From Alloprevotella tannerae (lineage in GTDB: Bacteria > Bacteroidota > Bacteroidia > Bacteroidales > Bacteroidaceae), in assembly GCA_015259305.1 (NCBI GenBank), contig JABZGO010000057.1, positions 1 to 9,390 of the forward strand: 9,390 nucleotides of DNA, read 5' to 3'. Below the pieces are notes generated by a model. The model was not told the origin of the DNA and ran no database searches. It saw only the letters and a program-made list of their open reading frames with translations. Shown here piece after piece: positions 1 through 7,552 of the stretch (position 1 is its first letter; the number at the start of each line of letters is the position of its first letter). The position numbers and the translations under genes are program-made.

Positions 1-1213
1 TACGTATAGGAATATCGTGAAGTGCTGCTGTAATACAAGATTCGCAACCCACGTTCATCCATCTTAAGTCTCCTACAACGCAAATGATGCACATGTTTTC
101 TTCAACGACCACAGTTCCATATTTTTTTAACTCCTCAACAATTTGCGTTAAGTGCATTTTATTGTCGATACTCAATGAAACGCCTACCTCAGAAGTAGTT
201 ACCATATCAATGCTGGTATTAAACGTCTCAAAGATTTCAAAAACTTTTCGCAAGAAACCCGTTGCAAGGAGCATTCGGCTAGATACAATCTTTACTGCTG
301 TGATGTCGTCCTTAGCTGCGATGGATTTTATGACGTGAGGTATTAGTTCGTTGTCGATGATTGTGCCTTTTGCCGTTGGAGCCATAGTGTTGAGTAGCCT
401 AACGGGTACACCAGCATATCGTGCAGGTTGAATACAGGTTGGATGTAAAATCTTCGCGCCAAAGTAGGCAAGTTCAGCCGCCTCTTCAAAGTTGAGGTGG
501 CGTACCGCCACAGTTCCTTCAACCAATCGTGGGTCGTTGTTGTGCATGCCGTCTATGTCGGTCCAGATCTGTATTTCGTCTGCTTTCAAGGCAGCACCAA
601 TCAAAGACGCAGTATAATCAGAACCTCCACGTTGTAGGTTAGCAATCTCACCTGATGCATCACGTGCAATAAAACCTTGTGTTAAGTAAAGGTCACAATC
701 TTTGTTTTCCTCCAACACCTCCAAAAGGTGAGTACGAATATAGTTCTGGTCAGGTTCTCCATTTTCAGCTAATCTCATAAAGTCTAATGCAGATATAAGG
801 GCAACATTCACGCCCTGCTCTTGCAAATAGTTGGCTAGCATGTTTGTGCTGATAATTTCTCCCTGTGCTAAAATCGTACGATGAACAATTTCGCTATATT
901 CAACACCTGAAAAAGTGTGGAGGTAGGTGAATTTATCATCTAAGAACTTTGTTGTTTTCTCCACCACATCAGCATTTTCATATAAAGTTGTTATGTGAGC
1001 ATTATATTTTTTGCGTAATTGGTCGATAGCAATATGAGCAGCTTCAGGGTTATGCTTTTCGAAATAGTTTGAAATTTCAATGAGTGAATTCGTCGTACCC
1101 GACATTGCTGAAAGTACAACAATATTCTTCTTTTCTTTTGTTATTAGTTGGCAAACATCTTTCATTCGTGCTGATGTCCCAACAGAAGTTCCTCCAAATT
1201 TTAAAACTTTCAT
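1..1213 (-). CDS. lysC: Aspartate kinase (aspartokinase), C-terminus cut by window edge
   Basis: Phosphorylates L-aspartate to 4-phospho-aspartate, the first step toward lysine/diaminopimelate, threonine and methionine; cytoplasmic. I translated this frame myself: ATG at 1213, open without a stop to base 2, giving 404 residues of a family usually about 440 long. The N-terminus carries the amino-acid-kinase signature KFGGTS (residues 5-10), then VVLSAMSGTTNSL (about 32-44), the aspartate/nucleotide region RGGSDYTAS (195-203) and MHNNDPR (223-229). From about residue 300 the ACT regulatory region begins, ending in view with ICVVGDLRWMNVG and ALHDIPIR, typical of the second ACT repeat. It looks monofunctional so far; a fused homoserine dehydrogenase cannot be excluded because the end is missing, but the ACT position fits a stand-alone LysC-type enzyme. 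ACT domains usually give feedback inhibition by lysine and/or threonine; which one is not readable here. The start lies 19 bases after the ftsE stop, so the two are probably cotranscribed. Confidence 0.96.
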   Translation of the reverse strand, partial: MKVLKFGGTSVGTSARMKDVCQLITKEKKNIVVLSAMSGTTNSLIEISNYFEKHNPEAAHIAIDQLRKKYNAHITTLYENADVVEKTTKFLDDKFTYLHTFSGVEYSEIVHRTILAQGEIISTNMLANYLQEQGVNVALISALDFMRLAENGEPDQNYIRTHLLEVLEENKDCDLYLTQGFIARDASGEIANLQRGGSDYTASLIGAALKADEIQIWTDIDGMHNNDPRLVEGTVAVRHLNFEEAAELAYFGAKILHPTCIQPARYAGVPVRLLNTMAPTAKGTIIDNELIPHVIKSIAAKDDITAVKIVSSRMLLATGFLRKVFEIFETFNTSIDMVTTSEVGVSLSIDNKMHLTQIVEELKKYGTVVVEENMCIICVVGDLRWMNVGCESCITAALHDIPIR

Positions 1214-1232
1214 GTCCTGTAGCCTTGTCTTA

Positions 1233-1982
1233 TTATTTCTCGTTATCAGATGTCTTTGAAATATTATAATTTTCGCCTACTTCGTATAGACGATTATTTT
1301 CACAGCGATAAACAATTCCAGGATAACTCTGCAAAGCAGATAGGTTATGTGTAACCATTATGACCGCTGTGCCTTGGTCAGAAACAGAACGTAGCAATTC
1401 TATAATGCGGTCTCCAGCTTGGCGATCAAGGTTGCCTGTTGGTTCATCTGCTAAGATGATTTTTGGATGATTGAGTAGAGCACGAGCAATGGAAATACGT
1501 TGCTGTTCTCCTCCAGATAATTCATGTGGAAAATTGTTAGCCTTTTCTATTAAACCGACAAGTGATAAAACTTCCCCAATACGCTGTTCACGATCAGCTT
1601 TTTTCTTTTTTCCAGTAGAGCGTAAAACTACATCCAAATTATCGTGTACTGTCTGTTGTGCAAGTAATCGAAAATCTTGGAATACTATGCCTAAACGTTG
1701 TCGAAGAGCTGGGAGATGTTTTGGTTTAAGTTTGCATAAGTCTTGTTCCAGTACAGAGATTGCCCCTTCTGCAATAGGAAGTTCACCATATAGACTCTTT
1801 AATAAAGAGCTTTTCCCTGATCCAACTTTGCCTATAATATATATGAAATCTCCTGTATTGGCCTTAAAGTTTACTTCTTTTAAGATTTCCTTGTCGTCTA
1901 GAAAAATTGAGACGTTTTCTAACTTAATAAGGGGCTTGATTGTTGTATGTTCTTTTATATGTGAATTTTGTTGATCTTCCAT
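1233..1982 (-). CDS. ftsE: Cell division ABC transporter ATP-binding protein FtsE
   Basis: ATPase subunit of the FtsEX complex, which in characterised bacteria sits at the inner face of the membrane and controls peptidoglycan hydrolases during division. The 249 residues hold one complete ABC nucleotide-binding domain: Walker A GKVGSGKS (51-58), Q-loop in FQDF (Q102), signature LSGGEQQ (155-161), Walker B ILADE with D179 and E180, D-loop NLD (184-186) and switch histidine H212. The spacing and the phrases TVHDNL, PHELSGGEQQRI and LADEPTGNLD match FtsE rather than LolD or MacB, its nearest relatives. About 17 extra residues precede the usual family start (near IKLENVSIF); no in-frame Met lies nearer, so the ATG at 1982 is kept, without an evident Shine-Dalgarno. 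No ftsX is adjacent; in Bacteroidota ftsX generally lies at another locus, so this is not evidence against FtsE. The stop lies 19 bases before lysC. Confidence 0.9.
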   Translation of the reverse strand: MEDQQNSHIKEHTTIKPLIKLENVSIFLDDKEILKEVNFKANTGDFIYIIGKVGSGKSSLLKSLYGELPIAEGAISVLEQDLCKLKPKHLPALRQRLGIVFQDFRLLAQQTVHDNLDVVLRSTGKKKKADREQRIGEVLSLVGLIEKANNFPHELSGGEQQRISIARALLNHPKIILADEPTGNLDRQAGDRIIELLRSVSDQGTAVIMVTHNLSALQSYPGIVYRCENNRLYEVGENYNISKTSDNEK

Positions 1983-2044
1983 AATAGACTTTCATTTAAG
2001 AGAAAAAACGTGTGTGCTTATATAATTATGTGTGGTAGAAACTT

Positions 2045-3826
2045 CTAATCTAATTTTAGAACAGCCAAGAATGCCTTCTGAGGTACTTGGACATTTCCAA
2101 TTTGCTTCATTCTCTTCTTACCCCGTTTCTGTTTCTCTAAAAGTTTACGCTTACGACTGATATCGCCACCATAACATTTGGCCGTAACGTCTTTTCGTAA
2201 TTGTTTTACTGTTTCTCTTGCTATAATTTTGGCACCAATCGCAGCTTGAATGGCAATGTCAAACTGTTGTCGGGGTAATAATTCTTTTAATTTTTCGCAC
2301 ATTCTCCGCCCAAAATTGACTGAATTATCAGCGTGAGTTAACGTAGAAAGTGCATCGACTGGTTCGCTATTAAGTAAAATGTCTAACTTGACTAGTTTAG
2401 ATTGTCTAAATTCTATAGGATGGTAGTCAAAAGAGGCATAGCCTTTTGAAATAGACTTTAATTTGTCATAGAAGTCTACGACAATTTCAGCTAAAGGCAT
2501 ATCATAATAGAGCTCAACACGATCACCGGAAACATATTCTTGCTTTATCAACTCGCCTCGTTTGCCTAAACATAGAGTCATAATAGATCCGATATAATCA
2601 GTCTTTGTAATAATAGAGGCGCGAATGTAAGGTTCTTCGATATGCTCAATCTCTGTGACGTCAGGCATGCCTGCTGGGTTATGGACTTCCAGCATATTTC
2701 CGTGGCGATCAAATACGTGATAGTTTACATTAGGAACAGTAGTAATGACATTCATATTAAACTCACGATCTAAGCGCTCTTGAATGATTTCCATATGAAG
2801 TAGGCCTAAGAATCCACATCGGAAGCCAAATCCTAAGGCTACAGAGGATTCAGGTGAAAAGGAAAGAGAAGCATCATTGAGTTGTAGTTTTTCCAAGCTG
2901 GTTCTTAGATTTTCAAAATCTTCAGGCTCTACGGGATAGACGCCAGCAAAGACCATCGGCTTTACCTCTTCAAAGCCTTCAATCGCTTTATCACAAGGAT
3001 TTCCTATAGACGTAATTGTGTCTCCGACTTTAACTTCTGTCGCCGTTTTTATGCCACTCACAATGTAGCCCACATCGCCGCAATGTAGAATGCTACGTGG
3101 AACGAGATCCATCTTTAAGACGCCAATTTCATCTGCAGTGTATTTTTCTTTTGTGTTGACGAAAATGACCTCTTCTCCCTTTCGTATTGTCCCATTTATG
3201 ATCTTAAAGTAGGCAATTATTCCGCGGAAGGGATTAAATACGCTGTCGAAGATCATAGCCTGCAGTGGTTTATTTTCATCACCTTGAGGAGGGGGTATCT
3301 GCTTAATGACAGCTTCTAAAATGTCTGTAACACCTTCACCTGTGCGGCCAGATGTATGGATGATTTCTTCCCTCTTGCATCCTAGAAGCTCTATGATTTC
3401 GTCCTCAACTTGTTCAGGCATAGCGTTGACCATATCACATTTGCTAAGGACGGGGATAATCATCAAATCATGTTCAATGGCCATGTATAAATTTGAGATA
3501 GTCTGAGCCTGTACGCCTTGTGTGGAGTCCACCAATAAGAGGCATCCTTCGCAAGCTGCAATACTTCGAGATACTTCATAAGAGAAATCAACGTGTCCCG
3601 GAGTATCTATGAGATTGAGCGTATAGGTTTCTCTCTCAAGTTTATATTCCATTTGTATGGCATGGCTTTTGATCGTAATACCGCGCTCTTTCTCCAAATC
3701 CATATCGTCTAGCATTTGGCCTTCTGTTACTTTTATTGTCTGCGTGAACTCTAACAGACGATCAGCCAAAGTGCTTTTACCGTGATCGATGTGTGCAATA
3801 ATGCAAAAGTTGCGAATGTTCCTCAT
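2045..3826 (-). CDS. lepA: Elongation factor 4 (ribosomal back-translocase LepA)
   Basis: Translational GTPase that binds the ribosome and affects translocation or 30S maturation; membrane-associated or cytoplasmic. At 593 residues it is full length for the family (about 595-600). G domain: P-loop AHIDHGKST (11-19), switch I ERGITIKS (47-54), G3 DTPGH (74-78) with catalytic His78, G4 SKCD (128-131), G5 region TSGRTGEG (158-165). EF-Tu domain II and EF-G-like domains III and V follow, then the LepA-only C-terminal domain (from about 485) with [18 protein letters not shown] and [14 protein letters not shown] near the end, which separates LepA from EF-G, TypA and TetM. Two departures stand out: the G4 motif reads S-K-C-D rather than N-K-x-D (codon AGC, one base from AAC), and G5 has SGR where SAK or SGK is usual. 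The reading frame is otherwise intact. It starts 23 bases after the rfbC stop and is probably in the same transcript. Confidence 0.97.
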   Translation of the reverse strand: MRNIRNFCIIAHIDHGKSTLADRLLEFTQTIKVTEGQMLDDMDLEKERGITIKSHAIQMEYKLERETYTLNLIDTPGHVDFSYEVSRSIAACEGCLLLVDSTQGVQAQTISNLYMAIEHDLMIIPVLSKCDMVNAMPEQVEDEIIELLGCKREEIIHTSGRTGEGVTDILEAVIKQIPPPQGDENKPLQAMIFDSVFNPFRGIIAYFKIINGTIRKGEEVIFVNTKEKYTADEIGVLKMDLVPRSILHCGDVGYIVSGIKTATEVKVGDTITSIGNPCDKAIEGFEEVKPMVFAGVYPVEPEDFENLRTSLEKLQLNDASLSFSPESSVALGFGFRCGFLGLLHMEIIQERLDREFNMNVITTVPNVNYHVFDRHGNMLEVHNPAGMPDVTEIEHIEEPYIRASIITKTDYIGSIMTLCLGKRGELIKQEYVSGDRVELYYDMPLAEIVVDFYDKLKSISKGYASFDYHPIEFRQSKLVKLDILLNSEPVDALSTLTHADNSVNFGRRMCEKLKELLPRQQFDIAIQAAIGAKIIARETVKQLRKDVTAKCYGGDISRKRKLLEKQKRGKKRMKQIGNVQVPQKAFLAVLKLD

Positions 3827-3849
3827 ATAAGTGAGATAAAGAAAAATCT

Positions 3850-4407
3850 TTAGTCAAATAATTCTGCTGCTTGAAAGTTTACAGAGTGCTGTAAGTCTTT
3901 ATCGCTAAGCTTAATGATGTTTGGGTCTTGAATAGGCCACTCTATAGCTAAAGTAGGATCATCAAAGCGTATGCTCGCTTCTGTTGATGGCGAGTAAATG
4001 TTATCTACTTTATAAGCAAAAACTGCCGTTTCGCTCGTAACCTGAAAACCGTGAGCAAAGCCTCGTGGAATAAATAATTGTCGCTGGTTCTTATCACTGA
4101 GCTCTACAGCAACATATTTCCCAAATGTGGGAGAAGAGCGCCGTAGATCCACTGCTACGTCTACAACACACCCTTGAAGTACACGCACCAATTTTGCTTG
4201 TGATGTATCTCCTTTTTGATAATGTAAGCCTCTAAGTACGCCAAGAGATGATTTTGATTGGTTATCCTGAATAAAGTTTACTTCATATCCGATAGCCTTG
4301 TCAAAATCAGCTTTGCGCCAAGTTTCCATAAAATATCCTCGTGCGTCTTCAAAAACGCGAGGTTCCAAGATATATACTCCGTTTATTGCTGTTGGAATGT
4401 AGTTCAT
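3850..4407 (-). CDS. rfbC: dTDP-4-dehydrorhamnose 3,5-epimerase RfbC/RmlC
   Basis: Epimerises C3 and C5 of dTDP-4-keto-6-deoxy-D-glucose, the third step of dTDP-L-rhamnose synthesis for surface polysaccharide; cytoplasmic homodimer with a cupin fold. The 185 residues match the usual family length. Visible signature positions: the substrate-binding segment [15 protein letters not shown] (16-30), FIQDNQSKS, the catalytic His62 in LRGLHYQ, His119 in PRGFAHGF, and the general-acid Tyr132 in AYKVDN; Asp169 sits where the His-partner aspartate is expected. An intact His/Tyr pair argues for a true 3,5-epimerase; C3-only or C5-only relatives are harder to exclude by eye. The ATG at 4407 gives the normal N-terminus. 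rfbA, rfbB and rfbD, its pathway partners, are not in the window: the gene stands 54 bases after clpC and 23 before lepA, so it appears to ride in a housekeeping transcript rather than a polysaccharide cluster. Confidence 0.95.
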   Translation of the reverse strand: MNYIPTAINGVYILEPRVFEDARGYFMETWRKADFDKAIGYEVNFIQDNQSKSSLGVLRGLHYQKGDTSQAKLVRVLQGCVVDVAVDLRRSSPTFGKYVAVELSDKNQRQLFIPRGFAHGFQVTSETAVFAYKVDNIYSPSTEASIRFDDPTLAIEWPIQDPNIIKLSDKDLQHSVNFQAAELFD

Positions 4408-4461
4408 ACCAAATTAATTTTGTAGATAACCTTTTACGGCTTCGTTTGATTTGTTATAAAG

Positions 4462-6990
4462 TTAAGGCATCGAAGTGGGGGAGGTAAACTGTGCCACTAA
4501 CTTCTCGTCTACTACGTCAAAGCGTATTGTTTGTGGCTGCCCTGTTTTATCTTGCGTCTCATTCATAATAAGATCGCAAATTGCATCTTCGATGTTGGAT
4601 TGAATAGAACGCTTAAGTGAGCGAGCACCATAATGTACATTAAAGCCTTTCTTGACCACATAGTCTTTAGCCGCAGACGTAAGCTCAAGCGATAACTGCA
4701 TTTTTTCTAAGCGCTCCTTTAAAGCACCTATTTCTAGGTCTGCAATTTTTCCAGCGTCCGCTTCTGTTAAAGGATGGAACGTGATGATATCATCTAGTCG
4801 GTTCAAAAATTCTGGCGAGAATTGCTTTTGTAGGGCTTTGCGGATAATCTGTTCCACCATTTTTCCATCAGTATCATATGTAGTGGTTTCTTTGAAGCCT
4901 ATGCCTCTACCAAAGTCTTTTAATTGGCGCGTGCCGCTATTTGATGTCATAATAATAATGGTGTTGCGAAAATCTACAGTTGTTCCGTTGCCATCTGTTA
5001 GTCGCCCTTCGTCCATTACCTGAAGCAAGGTGTTGAAGACATCTGGGTGTGCTTTCTCAATCTCGTCAAGCAGAATTACAGAATATGGATGGCGGCGAAC
5101 TTTCTCCGTCAATTGACCTCCCTCATCATAGCCAACGTACCCCGGAGGTGCACCGACTAAACGACTCGTGCTATATTTTTCACCATATTCGCTCATATCA
5201 ATGCGAATCAGATCTTCTTTACTGCCAAACATCCACTCCGCGAGACATTTTACAAGATAGGTTTTACCTACGCCTGTCGGGCCTACGAATAAGAAAGTTC
5301 CTATAGGCCTGTCCGTTCCTTTTAAACCAAGGCGATTGCGCGTGATTGCTCTTACCAAATGGCTGATAGCCTCGTCTTGAGAGATTACTTTTGCTTGCAA
5401 AGCTGCTTTCATACCTCTTAAGCGTGTGCTTTCATCTTGCGCCATACGTTGTACAGGGATGCCGCTCATCATAGATACGATAGTAGAAATATCTTCTGCT
5501 GTCACCGTAGGGCGGTCTTCTTTGAGGGAGTCAATCCAGTCTTTATTGGCGTGTTCCAATTTATCCGTCAACTGAGCAACTTCATCACGCAGGTTTGCTG
5601 CCAACTCATAGTTTTGAGCCTTCGCTGCTTCTGTTTTATGTCGCTTTAAATCAGCAATGCATTTCTCTAATTTTTCAATATTCTCTGGCACTTTCACACC
5701 GGAAATATGCACGCGGCTTCCAGCTTCGTCCAAAGCATCTATTGCTTTATCAGGCAATGCTCGATCACTAATATATCGAGCTGTAAGATTGACGCAAGCT
5801 TGTAATGCCTCGTCTGTATAGGACACATTATGGTGTTCCTCGTATCTTTTTTTCAAGTTACGAAGGATTTCTAATGTCTGTTCTAGTGTTGTAGACGCCA
5901 ATTGAATCTTTTGAAAACGTCTTTCTAGTGCACCATCTTTCTCTATAGTCTTTCGATATTCATCAGTTGTTGTGGCTCCAATACATTGGATTTCTCCACG
6001 TGCTAAAGCCGGCTTTAGAATATTTGCAGCATCGAGACTTCCGGGTGCAGAACCTGCGCCGATAATTGTATGGATTTCATCTATGAAAAGGATTATTTCA
6101 CGATGTGCACGCAATTCTTTGATCAAGCGCTGCAAGCGATCTTCAAACTGTCCTCGATACTGTGTTCCAGCTACGATACTTGCCATATCTAAGGCTACAA
6201 TGCGTCTATGCTGTAAGACGCGAGGAACCTTACCAGATACAATCAAGTTGGCAAGTCCTTCTACGACTGCACTTTTTCCTACCCCAGGTTCGCCAATGAG
6301 AATTGGATTATTCTTTTTGCGTCGACTTAAGATCTGTGCAATGCGTTGTATTTCATTCTCGCGTCCGATAACAGGATCTAGAGCTTCATTAGTAGCCAAC
6401 TTTGTAAGGTCTGTTCCAAAGTTATCTATTACGGGAGTGTCGCTTGTCTGCTTATCACGAGTTGCAGTTTCGTTATGTTTGTTATTGCTTTGTGGCTTCT
6501 CATCCGGAAAACCTTCAGGCGCATCATCTGCTAAACCAAATCCGGCACTTACTTCTGATGTAGGATTTAGCAAAGATACAATACAACTATAAGTAATATT
6601 GTTTTGATGCAGTATTGGCAGACATTTATTATCCTTATCTCGTAATATAGCTAACAAGAGATGTTTCTCATCAGCCATTTTGCTACCAGCGCGGCGCGCC
6701 TCTAAGACTGATAGTCTAAGAATACGCCTACAATTCTCATTTAAAATAAGATTGTCTAAAGTAGCATCCAATGTCTCAACAGAGGCAGTAAATTGATGCT
6801 CTATTGTATCGCGGAGGGCTTCTATTGAGACTCCGGTAGAGCGCAGTAAGTCTGTAATTCTACCATTGCTATTGTGGAGTAAACCGAGTAAAAGGCACAT
6901 TTCGTCAACTATTGGTTGTTTAAAACGAATTGCCTCTGTCTTGCTATATGTTAGAACGTTTGTCAATGCCGCAGAAAGTTCGTAAGTCAT
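4462..6990 (-). CDS. clpC: ClpC-type AAA+ ATP-dependent unfoldase, ClpP partner
   Basis: Hexameric Hsp100 unfoldase expected to thread proteins into ClpP; cytoplasmic. From the chosen ATG at 6990 it has 842 residues. Order: Clp N-domain with two repeats (about 1-143), a charged linker (150-190), AAA+ D1 with Walker A GEPGVGKS (233-240), pore loop QYRGQFE with Tyr278, Walker B LFIDE (D304, E305) and arginines 357/358; a UVR-like coiled coil (about 440-485); AAA+ D2 with Walker A GPTGVGKT (570-577), pore tyrosine in GAPPGYVG (Tyr618), Walker B ILLDE (642-643) and FLNR Arg731. The short M region and IGF loop (697-699), placed like the ClpP-binding VGF of ClpC, argue against ClpB. The frame stays open up to an ATG at 7095, but those 35 residues overlap a promoter and match nothing in ClpC, whereas MTYELSAAL fits the family and has a ribosome site. 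N-domain repeats are divergent: the conserved Glu-His of repeat one is Met31-Cys32, and repeat two has Lys109 for Glu. Confidence 0.93.
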   Translation of the reverse strand: MTYELSAALTNVLTYSKTEAIRFKQPIVDEMCLLLGLLHNSNGRITDLLRSTGVSIEALRDTIEHQFTASVETLDATLDNLILNENCRRILRLSVLEARRAGSKMADEKHLLLAILRDKDNKCLPILHQNNITYSCIVSLLNPTSEVSAGFGLADDAPEGFPDEKPQSNNKHNETATRDKQTSDTPVIDNFGTDLTKLATNEALDPVIGRENEIQRIAQILSRRKKNNPILIGEPGVGKSAVVEGLANLIVSGKVPRVLQHRRIVALDMASIVAGTQYRGQFEDRLQRLIKELRAHREIILFIDEIHTIIGAGSAPGSLDAANILKPALARGEIQCIGATTTDEYRKTIEKDGALERRFQKIQLASTTLEQTLEILRNLKKRYEEHHNVSYTDEALQACVNLTARYISDRALPDKAIDALDEAGSRVHISGVKVPENIEKLEKCIADLKRHKTEAAKAQNYELAANLRDEVAQLTDKLEHANKDWIDSLKEDRPTVTAEDISTIVSMMSGIPVQRMAQDESTRLRGMKAALQAKVISQDEAISHLVRAITRNRLGLKGTDRPIGTFLFVGPTGVGKTYLVKCLAEWMFGSKEDLIRIDMSEYGEKYSTSRLVGAPPGYVGYDEGGQLTEKVRRHPYSVILLDEIEKAHPDVFNTLLQVMDEGRLTDGNGTTVDFRNTIIIMTSNSGTRQLKDFGRGIGFKETTTYDTDGKMVEQIIRKALQKQFSPEFLNRLDDIITFHPLTEADAGKIADLEIGALKERLEKMQLSLELTSAAKDYVVKKGFNVHYGARSLKRSIQSNIEDAICDLIMNETQDKTGQPQTIRFDVVDEKLVAQFTSPTSMP

Positions 6991-6995
6991 AAATT

Positions 6996-7002
6996 CTTCC
7001 TC
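6996..7002 (-). promoter_or_regulatory. Ribosome binding site deciding the clpC start
   Basis: On the minus strand GAGGAAG lies five bases before the ATG at 6990 (seven from the GAGGA core), a good Shine-Dalgarno match. The other genes here show no comparable site, so it supports 6990 rather than the upstream in-frame ATG at 7095 as the clpC start. Confidence 0.6.
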
Positions 7003-7015
7003 AAATAATACGTTG

Positions 7016-7047
7016 CAAAGATAGCATTTGAAGTTCGTAAAACCAAG
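7016..7047 (-). promoter_or_regulatory. Predicted Bacteroidota sigma-ABfr type promoter for clpC
   Basis: Minus strand: the -7 box TATCTTTG (7016-7023) matches TAnnTTTG exactly. A -33 box CTTG (7044-7047; consensus TTTG, three of four) lies 20 bases upstream, a normal spacing. Transcription would begin a few bases downstream, leaving a leader of about 20 bases before the ATG at 6990. It would drive clpC and possibly rfbC-lepA-ftsE-lysC, since no clear promoter or terminator was found in the gaps between those genes. Confidence 0.6.
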
Positions 7048-7108
7048 CACAAATAGGCACATTCCAAGTTGTAAACCTTGCATATCTTCCAACAAGTGAA
7101 TAAATCAG

Positions 7109-7145
7109 GTCGTAGGCCTGTCAATTTGCTTCCCAGACCTACAAC
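7109..7145. repeat. Imperfect inverted repeat upstream of the clpC promoter
   Basis: Arms gtcgtaggcctg (7109-7120) and cagacctacaac (7134-7145) flank a 13-base loop. Both mismatched positions become G-U pairs in a minus-strand RNA, giving a continuous 12-pair stem, but are C-A clashes in a plus-strand RNA. It lies about 60 bases upstream of the predicted clpC promoter. It could be an operator or an RNA hairpin on readthrough transcripts; no T-run follows on the minus strand, so it is not a standard terminator for nifJ. Confidence 0.45.
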
Positions 7146-7276
7146 ATTAGTTTTTTTTGTGATCTTCCGGTTGAAGCTGAGAAAAATAAATTATCGCAAA
7201 TAGTGTGCCGATTAACTTTACGACTTTCTTTGAGATGATATTTATTGTCTATGCACTTTTTCCCTTAGTTTTTTTA

Positions 7277-7381
7277 CGCCTTTTATTCTCGTTTGGTGGC
7301 AGCAAACCATCGTATGCTGGCACCAAACAATCGTTTGCTGGCGTAAAATGATGGTTTGCCGTCACCAAACGAAAAAAAGCT
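7277..7381. repeat. 21-base tandem array of quasi-palindromic units
   Basis: Units begin at 7298, 7319, 7340 and 7361 at an exact 21-base period, with a degenerate half-unit from 7277. The best unit (7319-7339) has the core caaacaatcgtttgct preceded by ggcac; the unit at 7298 is very similar, the unit at 7340 has diverged in its first half, and only the first half of the unit at 7361 fits. Each unit is itself a near palindrome (caaac-x-atc-gtttg). Taken together, 7289-7311 and 7350-7372 form inverted arms of 23 bases with two mismatches, so the whole block could extrude as a large hairpin. No coding role is evident. Confidence 0.75.
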
Positions 7382-7491
7382 AGGTCATTAATCGGTATAT
7401 TGTTGTTTATGAAAATCTTGTATTTGTTTTATCGTAAATTTTAGTTCGTTTAAAATGTAAGGGAATTAAGTATATAAGTTTCTATCATGTA

Positions 7492-7529
7492 AAAGCAGGA
7501 AGAAAATAAAAATATTTTCCTCCTGCTTT
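7492..7529 (-). terminator. Hairpin terminator of nifJ
   Basis: Arms at 7492-7507 and 7514-7529 give a 16-pair stem with a six-base loop. The one non-Watson-Crick position is a G-U pair in the minus-strand RNA but an A-C clash in plus-strand RNA, so the hairpin suits the nifJ transcript. It starts 23 bases past the nifJ stop; on the minus strand the 3' arm ends in a short T-run (four Ts). Confidence 0.75.
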
Positions 7530-7552
7530 ATTAGAGTGTGAAAGGCTATGCT

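Larger units (their letters stand above)
6991..7552. other. Intergenic region between clpC and nifJ
   Basis: About 560 bases without a credible gene, AT-rich. From the nifJ side it holds a terminator (7492-7529), an AT-rich stretch with nothing recognised (7382-7490), a 21-base tandem array (7277-7381), a stretch with nothing recognised (7146-7276), a hairpin (7109-7145) and the clpC promoter and ribosome site. No tRNA, other RNA gene, CIRCE or CtsR-type operator was seen. Confidence 0.8.

Noticed and set aside
84..338. Plus-strand open frame inside lysC
   Set aside because: It lies antisense to a clear aspartate kinase reading frame, and its product has low complexity and no recognisable domain.
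1471..1974. Plus-strand 167-residue frame inside ftsE
   Set aside because: Antisense shadow of a gene with every ABC motif; rich in Ser/Cys/Arg in the way antisense frames are.
4408..4461. Promoter for rfbC
   Set aside because: A seven-of-eight match to TAnnTTTG exists but sits only a few bases before the ATG, which leaves almost no leader; not convincing.
5972..6592. Plus-strand 206-residue frame inside clpC
   Set aside because: Antisense to the conserved D1 module of ClpC; no family resemblance and no promoter or ribosome site.
7109..7158. Plus-strand intrinsic terminator (hairpin plus run of eight Ts)
   Set aside because: There is no plus-strand gene upstream, and the stem has two C-A clashes in plus-strand RNA.
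7277..7381. CRISPR array
   Set aside because: The period is only 21 bases, units abut without unique spacers, and no cas gene is near.
7096..7545. Replication origin with iterons
   Set aside because: The 21-base repeats suggested it, but no DnaA box cluster was seen and no replication gene is adjacent.
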